The position numbers and the translations under genes are program-made. From JAVVEZ01 sp032250895 (lineage in GTDB: Bacteria > Pseudomonadota > Gammaproteobacteria > Pseudomonadales > Pseudohongiellaceae), in assembly GCA_032250895.1 (NCBI GenBank), contig JAVVEZ010000098.1:1-11801 (forward strand): a stretch of 11,801 nucleotides of DNA, read 5' to 3'. A model generated the notes under the pieces. That model was not told where the DNA came from. It worked only from the letters and a program-made list of their open reading frames with translations, and searched no databases. This document shows positions 7,562-11,801 of this stretch, one piece after another; within the stretch, counting starts at the first letter, position 1, and each line of letters opens with the position of its first letter.

Positions 7562-8693
7562 GCTGCCCCAACTTGAACATCATGTGCAACATACCATCTC
7601 GTGTCAGGCAGCCTTTGGAACGATTGGTCCGGTGACGAATCGTGCCGAAGGTTGATTCAATCGGATTGCTGGTCCTGATACTCTGCCAATGCTGGGCAGG
7701 AAAGTCATAAAAGGCCAGTAATTCATCCCGGTCCTTCTGCAGGCACAAGGCCGCCTTCGGGTACTTCGGCTCGTACGTCCTGATAAACAAATCGAAGGCC
7801 TTCTCTGCCGCCTCCCTCGACTCCGCCTGCCAGATGGCATGCAGGGCCTGTTTCGCCTTGGCCTGCAACGACTTCGGCAGACAGTTCAATACGTTCATCG
7901 TCTTGTGCATCCAGCAGCGCTGCTGCCGGGTATCTGTGTAAACCTCCTCCAGCGCCGCCCAGAAACCCAAGGCACCATCACCGATAGCCAATTCCGGCAC
8001 ATTCATCCCCCGCGACTTCAGCTTCAACAACACCTCGCGCCAGCTCTGGGTCGATTCCCGCACCCCATCTTCAATCGCCAGGAAACGCTTCTGACCCCGC
8101 TCGTTAACACCGATCACCACCAGGACGCAAAGCTTGGCATGCTCGCCCCGTAAGCCACTGTAGACCCCATCAGCCCAGACATACACCCAGCGCTCCTGGT
8201 CCAGCCTCTCTTCATTCCAGGCCCGGTATTCAGACCCCCATACCTGCTTCAAGCGGGACACCGTACTGGCTGACAGCCCCTCGGCTTCCGGTCCCACCAG
8301 CACCTTCAGGGCATCCGCCATCTCCCCGCTGGAGATCCCCTTCAGATACAGCCAGGGCACCGCCGCTTCCAGGGATTTCGCCTTGCGCACATACGGCGGA
8401 ACCAGGGCTGAGCGGAACGTCACCGGCTCTCCCGTCTTGGAACGCACCTTGGGCACTTTAACCGTGACCGGCCCGATCGGCGTTTGCAGTTCTCTTTCCG
8501 GGAGGTAACCATTGCGCACCACTGCCGCATGGCCCTGTGTTGTCTTGCTATCCGCATACTGAGCCATGAACTCGCTCAGTTCCACCTTTATGGCTTGCTG
8601 GATTAATTGCCTGGCCCCACCTTTGAGCAGTTCAATGATCGGATCACAAATGCGCTCTCGACTTGCCAGATCAGTCGCGTTACGATTATTCAT
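7497..8693 (-). CDS. IS256-family (Mutator-type) transposase, C-terminally truncated
   Basis: The DDE transposase is 398 residues from the ATG at 8693, which follows AAAGGAG. The longer frame from 8777 would start inside the terminal repeat and is unlikely. Catalytic residues are visible: D175 in YVWADGVYSG, D239 in AIGDGALGFW and E346 in NPIESTFGTIR, with the family C260/H263 pair in RCWMHKTMN. After MMFKLGQ (about 377) the normal family ending (a Trp/Arg-rich stretch and a last helix of roughly 30-40 residues) is absent. The final 21 residues are read from foreign sequence. It is thus probably inactive, although the catalytic core is whole. Confidence 0.88.
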   Translation of the reverse strand: MNNRNATDLASRERICDPIIELLKGGARQLIQQAIKVELSEFMAQYADSKTTQGHAAVVRNGYLPERELQTPIGPVTVKVPKVRSKTGEPVTFRSALVPPYVRKAKSLEAAVPWLYLKGISSGEMADALKVLVGPEAEGLSASTVSRLKQVWGSEYRAWNEERLDQERWVYVWADGVYSGLRGEHAKLCVLVVIGVNERGQKRFLAIEDGVRESTQSWREVLLKLKSRGMNVPELAIGDGALGFWAALEEVYTDTRQQRCWMHKTMNVLNCLPKSLQAKAKQALHAIWQAESREAAEKAFDLFIRTYEPKYPKAALCLQKDRDELLAFYDFPAQHWQSIRTSNPIESTFGTIRHRTNRSKGCLTRDGMLHMMFKLGQRGCEHHQCSQFLQEPGQDSGA

Positions 8694-8696
8694 AGT

Positions 8697-8752
8697 GGCG
8701 TATCTCCTTTGGTTGTTTGGTGCTTCGCAACAACAAATCAACCAGATACGCC
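8697..8752 (-). promoter_or_regulatory. Leader hairpin burying the transposase ribosome binding site
   Basis: Nine-base arms (ggcgtatct 8697-8705 and agatacgcc 8744-8752) pair perfectly. Inside them GGUUG-A-UUU pairs with AAACAACC with one bulged A. In the transcript the Shine-Dalgarno AAAGGAG lies in the bulge and start of the 3' arm, four bases before the ATG. IS elements commonly use such structures to block translation from read-through transcripts, so the same role is inferred here. Confidence 0.55.
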
Positions 8753-8756
8753 GCTT

Positions 8757-8781
8757 TTTTTCAACCTCATGAAACACCAGA
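8757..8781 (-). repeat. Putative terminal inverted repeat of the IS (single end)
   Basis: The minus strand reads ctggtgtttcatgaggttga then a run of A, directly upstream of the transposase leader. Base composition changes abruptly at its outer edge. The partner repeat is lost, so the exact tip cannot be verified. Confidence 0.4.
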
Positions 8782-8832
8782 TTTAGTTATAACTCAAGGG
8801 AGTAATGTACTTGTTAAAGCTGCTCATGCGCG

Positions 8833-8858
8833 AATTTCGAAATTAGTTGGGCTATAAT
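8833..8858 (+). promoter_or_regulatory. Candidate promoter with overlapping operator palindrome
   Basis: A perfect TATAAT lies at 8853-8858. The 12-base perfect palindrome aatttcgaaatt (8833-8844) occupies where the -35 contact would be, so a dimeric regulator there could control the promoter. No good -35 is visible. A transcript from here would have a leader of about 360 bases before the polymerase ATG. Confidence 0.35.
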
Positions 8859-8922
8859 CTAGCGTAGTCTAGGAACAAGTTCTCTACTTAGGGGACACTA
8901 CAAGCAAAACACTCGTGCTACA

Positions 8923-8952
8923 TTTCATTTCCTCTAGAGTAAGTAAATGAAA
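8923..8952 (+). other. Hairpin with nested palindrome in the leader
   Basis: Arms tttcattt (8923-8930) and aaatgaaa (8945-8952) pair over 8 bases. The 14-base loop itself contains the perfect palindrome ctctagag (8932-8939). It could be structure in an untranslated RNA or a protein-binding site. Confidence 0.35.
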
Positions 8953-9116
8953 ATACGGGAACATGAAGTGCCTGTTGAGATAGGTGGCATACCCCAAAAG
9001 GCTGGTGGCGAGAGCATAAATGCCCATTTTTTCAGCCGCGAAGCGGACTTGATCGGTAGCTTTTCTCAAAGCCTGACAAGGATTTATTTATCGATGACAG
9101 AAGTTGAGACCCACCA

Positions 9117-9131
9117 GCTACTATAAGTAGC
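9117..9131 (+). other. Small hairpin in the leader
   Basis: gctact and agtagc (six bases each) flank a three-base ata loop. It lacks a following T-run, so it is not a terminator. Confidence 0.25.
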
Positions 9132-9198
9132 ATAAGAGCTATACTGCAATTCATGGACTATTCTAATCTATTATGCTCCGGCCAATCAATATTCTATG

Positions 9199-9213
9199 GG
9201 GTGAAATTCACCC
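9199..9213 (+). promoter_or_regulatory. 15-base palindrome just before the polymerase ribosome binding site
   Basis: gggtgaa and ttcaccc are perfectly complementary around a single central a. The site ends at the base before the AGG that probably acts as Shine-Dalgarno (9214-9216, nine bases before the ATG at 9226). With a one-base centre it is better seen as a DNA operator than as an RNA hairpin. It is well placed for repression of the polymerase gene. Confidence 0.4.
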
Positions 9214-9225
9214 AGGCGATTAGCT

Positions 9226-10728
9226 ATGACTAAACTAACTACGGAAAATCGAAGGATTACCTGTGGAAAATATGATCGACAGGTATTTTTAGAAGATAAG
9301 CCATTTAAATTAAACCGTTTGAGGTCGAAAAATCCGAACGGTATTAAAAAAGTTGAGTGGATGCCCATAGCTACAAATGGAGAGTATGTCAGATATGGTA
9401 ACGCAGTATCTACTATTGATGTGTTTTTCAATTCTGTTGAAGAAAATAACTTTAAAAATATCATAGTGCTTACCAATAAGGAGGCAAAGATTTTATTGTC
9501 GTCAGCAATACAGGTTCGCTCAAAAATATCCATATTCGAAAATTCCTTCCCTATTTTTGAAAATATTCATTATAAATCAGATATAGAATCCAATTTTAAA
9601 ACTCTCATATGTTTATTAAAAAAGGTTGCCGGATGGGGCTTTCATAGCAGGTCTCTTGCTGATTCTATTTCGAATGGCTTTCTTTTCTCCATAGAAAGAA
9701 AGCTAAGGCACAAGAACTCTAATGACTTTTATTCGGCTCTAGCCTATCAGCCTGGTTATCAAGAGGTTTTCAAGCTCAAGGAAGAACGAACAGACAGAAA
9801 AGTTCTGGCGCTAGACTTTAATTCAATGTATGCATCATGTATGGATGGTTTTTTTGCAGAACCTAAGTCTTTGAAGAAGTTAAGTAAAGAAAAACTCGAT
9901 TCTTTAGATGTTTATGATTTGCCCAAAGGCGTATACAAGGCGCTACTGAAAAATCCAACAACTGATTTCATTAAAAATTATCATCCATTTAAGTTCGTCC
10001 AGCTAAGCAAAGGTGTTTGTTTTAATTTGGAAGATAATGATGAAGTAGAAACACTTCTGTTTGACAATGAAGTTGATTTTTATGCCAGACACTTTGAGTC
10101 TATTGAAATCCAGGCCGGCTACGTTAGCAATAAATCCATACAACACCCACTTTATAAAACAGCTAGGCGCATCTACAAGGAGCGCTTAGCCTTCAGCCGG
10201 CAGGGAAATGTTGCTCTCTCTAATCTGTGCAAGTTCAAACTTCAGTGCATGCACAGCTCAACGAACAGGCGGCAAATAAAGAAGAAGACATTGAGTAGTT
10301 TGACGGCACTTAAAAGATATCTTCAAGATGAATTCTCTATACTGGTTCCTCCAGAAATTTCAATTAATCAAGCTCTTCAGCATATTCAGAGTAGTGGAGC
10401 TATTGAGATAAAAAGTGTTGGCGATGGGTTTGAGGTTCGATCAAAAAAGCTGGATTCTGAGGGGGCATTATATAGCCTATCCTCACAGATTTTGGCAAAC
10501 TCTCGATTGAAAATCCTCAATACTTTGGAGAAATTTTTGACTTATAATGGAGTGGAAGTCTGCTATGTGAACACAGACTCTATACATTTGAGTATACCGA
10601 AGAGAGACTTTGATGGGTTCTTAACTGGTATCGAACATTTGATTTCAGAAGATTTAGGTCAGTTAAAGATTCAGGCTATATCGGAGTCAGGCTATATCGG
10701 AGTCAGGCTATTGGTTCGATTTAGGTAG
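9226..10728 (+). CDS. Family-B DNA polymerase palm protein, no visible exonuclease domain (frameshifted at 3' end)
   Basis: The 500-residue frame carries polymerase motifs in order. QPGYQEVFKL (175-184) precedes motif A, LDFNSMYAS (D197), matching the DxxSLYPS motif of type-B enzymes of viruses and linear plasmids. IYKERLAFSRQGN (316-328) leads into motif B, KFKLQCMHS (336-344), which aligns to the usual KxxxNSLYG but with N, S, Y and G changed to Q, C, H and S. ILANSRLKIL precedes motif C, YVNTDS (447-452), where the canonical first aspartate of YxDTDS is asparagine while D451, the metal-binding one, remains. So both core catalytic aspartates are kept. The first 170 residues show no DxE or other proofreading exonuclease motif. 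The ATG at 9226 is the first after an in-frame TGA at 9202. The last 10 residues arise from a frameshift. Confidence 0.75.
   Translation: MTKLTTENRRITCGKYDRQVFLEDKPFKLNRLRSKNPNGIKKVEWMPIATNGEYVRYGNAVSTIDVFFNSVEENNFKNIIVLTNKEAKILLSSAIQVRSKISIFENSFPIFENIHYKSDIESNFKTLICLLKKVAGWGFHSRSLADSISNGFLFSIERKLRHKNSNDFYSALAYQPGYQEVFKLKEERTDRKVLALDFNSMYASCMDGFFAEPKSLKKLSKEKLDSLDVYDLPKGVYKALLKNPTTDFIKNYHPFKFVQLSKGVCFNLEDNDEVETLLFDNEVDFYARHFESIEIQAGYVSNKSIQHPLYKTARRIYKERLAFSRQGNVALSNLCKFKLQCMHSSTNRRQIKKKTLSSLTALKRYLQDEFSILVPPEISINQALQHIQSSGAIEIKSVGDGFEVRSKKLDSEGALYSLSSQILANSRLKILNTLEKFLTYNGVEVCYVNTDSIHLSIPKRDFDGFLTGIEHLISEDLGQLKIQAISESGYIGVRLLVRFR
10671..10711 (+). repeat. 16-base tandem duplication causing a frameshift in the polymerase gene
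   Basis: The unit tcaggctatatcggag occurs at 10671-10686 and again at 10687-10702, followed by a 9-base partial copy (tcaggctat, 10703-10711). Sixteen is one more than a multiple of three, so the second copy shifts the frame and leads to TAG at 10726. Deleting one unit gives SESGYWFDLGRYWLANKNN and keeps the frame open to 11072. Confidence 0.92.
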
Positions 10729-11074
10729 GTACTGGTTAGCAAATAAAAATAACCTCATTTATTTTAAGAATGGAAGTTTTAACAACAAGGGAAGCCTAAA
10801 TCCGTTTACTAGAGTTAGTCGGCGAACAAAAATTATTCAGGGGGAGTTCTTTAGTCACGTAGGATTCTATTACGTTAATATTCATGAAGCATTTTCTTTC
10901 AATAAGCAGATAGAAGTTCTCTCAGAAAACAGCATCAATTATCATAGATACGCTTACAGCGAAATAGACGGGATAGATACACTTTTAAATACGCAAGAAA
11001 AAGAAACCTTGGCGTCAATGCCGATTAAGTTGAAGCTTTACAATGAAATAAGCTCAAGAATTTCCTATTGTTAA
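10712..11074 (+). pseudogene. Out-of-frame C-terminal part of the polymerase
   Basis: From TGG at 10712 this frame is open for 120 codons to TAA at 11072-11074. It begins WFDLGRYWLANKNNLIYFKNGSFNNKG and ends EISSRISYC. Joined to the 5' part after removal of one 16-base unit it makes a protein of about 610 residues. The position after motif C fits the end of the palm and the thumb of a type-B polymerase. It has no start site of its own, so in the present sequence it is not expressed unless ribosomes shift or the repeat contracts. Confidence 0.75.
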
Positions 11075-11118
11075 ATTGTAGAAAAATTGATTGTTTAAAT
11101 TCTAATCACCACGGAGAG

Positions 11119-11790
11119 ATGCCTACCTTGTCGTTTGAAGATGATACATTTACCACAGAGGGTGGAAGATATACTTGGAATTATAGCCAATTTGATGATC
11201 GTGACGACACCGAAAGTGATAGTTTTTCCTGGGGTGAGTATTTAGAAGGCATTGATAATTGCCAAACGAATAGAAATGTTCGATACAGAGCAGCAAAGAA
11301 AATATCCCATCTAGAATATAACTATCAGGCAAGAAATAAGCTAGTTAAATTATTGTTTCAAGATGAATTAGCATACTCTATTTCAGCTTACGCTAACGAG
11401 GAAAAGCTTTCCTGTGAATATCTTCAGATCGTGAAAAATGATAACTGCTTAAATGTCATGCTAAAAGGGTTTTTGAATAAAGCTTGCAAAATTGATTTAT
11501 CTAAATCCCTTGTTTTAGAAATTGATAGTCTCGTTGACAAAGTACATATAAATGAAGATGTCGATATTGTTTACAATCGTGTCTCCGAGATACAGGGATT
11601 TATACATGACACTGTGGATAGGGCTTACGGTACCGGCACTCAGTTAAATCTTCCCACAACTCTGGTAAAAAGCCTTCTATCCGCAACGAGGCTTCATTTG
11701 AATATATGGGATATTAAATACCAGCACTCTTCAGATCTTTTTAAAATTGGGTCTTCAGGAAAATTTGTGGGTAAATATTCTCAATTCTGA
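11119..11790 (+). CDS. Hypothetical acidic protein downstream of the polymerase
   Basis: I do not recognise this 223-residue protein. The N-terminal 50 residues are rich in Asp/Glu and aromatics (SFEDDTF, RYTWNYSQFDDRDDTESD, SFSWGEYLEGID) and look flexible. The remainder looks like a compact, mostly helical soluble domain with no membrane segment, signal peptide or cysteine cluster. I prefer the ATG at 11119, preceded closely by GGAG. A TTG at 11068 would add 17 residues and overlap the polymerase TAA. Either way it sits right at the end of the restored polymerase frame, so coupling and shared function are likely. A terminal-protein or polymerase-accessory role is possible but purely positional inference. 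Confidence 0.7.
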   Translation: MPTLSFEDDTFTTEGGRYTWNYSQFDDRDDTESDSFSWGEYLEGIDNCQTNRNVRYRAAKKISHLEYNYQARNKLVKLLFQDELAYSISAYANEEKLSCEYLQIVKNDNCLNVMLKGFLNKACKIDLSKSLVLEIDSLVDKVHINEDVDIVYNRVSEIQGFIHDTVDRAYGTGTQLNLPTTLVKSLLSATRLHLNIWDIKYQHSSDLFKIGSSGKFVGKYSQF

Positions 11791-11801
11791 GCCTCCTGGG
11801 G

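Larger units (their letters stand above)
7562..8781 (-). mobile_element. Truncated IS256-family insertion sequence
   Basis: One end is present, at about 8757-8781, where the GC-rich element stops and AT-rich DNA begins. The other end is missing: coding similarity ends near 7563 and foreign sequence follows, so no second terminal inverted repeat or target duplication can be paired. It is probably immobile unless helped in trans. It marks the border between the chromosomal block and the AT-rich island. Confidence 0.7.
8781..9225. other. AT-rich leader without a convincing gene, upstream of the polymerase
   Basis: About 445 bases hold no frame with both a start signal and protein-like content. 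A 61-codon minus-strand frame at 8884-9069 needs a TTG start and resembles nothing I know. What it does hold is a run of small symmetrical elements: a palindrome at 8833-8844, TATAAT at 8853, a hairpin at 8923-8952, a GAA-loop ccgc/gcgg hairpin at 9036-9046, a hairpin at 9117-9131 and a palindrome at 9199-9213. It could be a promoter/operator region, an untranslated structured RNA, or an end of the mobile element. Confidence 0.4.
8781..11801 (+). mobile_element. AT-rich acquired island (right border outside the window)
   Basis: Base composition drops sharply at the IS edge, codons become rich in AAA, ATA and TTA, and transcription turns to the plus strand. It carries an unusual family-B polymerase and an unknown partner gene instead of housekeeping genes. 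No integrase, terminal repeat or att site is visible, so the type of element is open. The last bases after 11790 (gcctcctgggg) are GC-rich again but too short to interpret. Confidence 0.5.

Noticed and set aside
8884..9069. 61-codon minus-strand frame in the AT-rich leader
   Set aside because: TTG start, no clear Shine-Dalgarno sequence, no resemblance to a known protein.
9226..11074. Reverse transcriptase (retron or DRT-like) as identity of the polymerase
   Set aside because: Motif C is YVNTDS and motif A is DFNSMYAS, which are family-B DNA polymerase patterns; there is no YxDD.
8781..11801. Casposon or pipolin
   Set aside because: No Cas1 or integrase in the window, and the polymerase is shorter than the usual enzymes of those elements. 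It could be reopened with more flanking sequence.
1..11801. tRNA, rRNA or CRISPR array
   Set aside because: No cloverleaf, rRNA-like sequence or regularly spaced direct repeats were seen by eye on either strand.

Overview
The window looks like a gammaproteobacterial chromosome. The order nadK, rhomboid protease, DUF1315 protein, DUF2797 protein, pepN, all on the minus strand, resembles gene neighbourhoods I know from Pseudomonas-like gammaproteobacteria. No rRNA, tRNA or CRISPR array is visible, so the genus cannot be fixed. The DNA up to about 8780 is GC-rich. From about 8781 to the right edge it is clearly AT-rich, with a different codon style and opposite transcription, so the window is a chromosome/island junction.

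Left part (1-7251, all minus strand): NAD kinase starts a tight run in which the rhomboid protease, the DUF1315 protein, the DUF2797 zinc-cluster protein and aminopeptidase N follow at spacings from an overlap to about 27 bases, which suggests one transcript. A 134-base gap with promoter-like elements separates pepN from an AAHS-type MFS transporter. The last codons and the stop of that transporter lie inside a short palindromic repeat.

Junction (7252-8780): nadK has an extended -10 promoter. Next comes a gene-poor GC-rich stretch with a probable scrap of an IS5-type transposase. It abuts an IS256-family element whose transposase keeps its DDE residues but has lost its C-terminus. The transposase leader folds into a long hairpin holding the Shine-Dalgarno sequence.

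Right part (8781-11801, plus strand): about 445 bases of AT-rich DNA without a convincing gene carry several palindromes and hairpins. Then follows an unusual family-B DNA polymerase palm protein with no recognisable proofreading exonuclease and altered motifs B and C. Its frame is broken near the 3' end by a tandem duplication of a 16-base unit. Removing one unit restores a continuous reading frame of about 610 codons. An unrecognised acidic protein of about 223 residues follows directly, probably translationally coupled. The polymerase plus partner, with the structured leader, is the part most likely to be an undescribed system (replication module of a mobile element, or a polymerase-based accessory/defence module). 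Nothing in the window decides between these.
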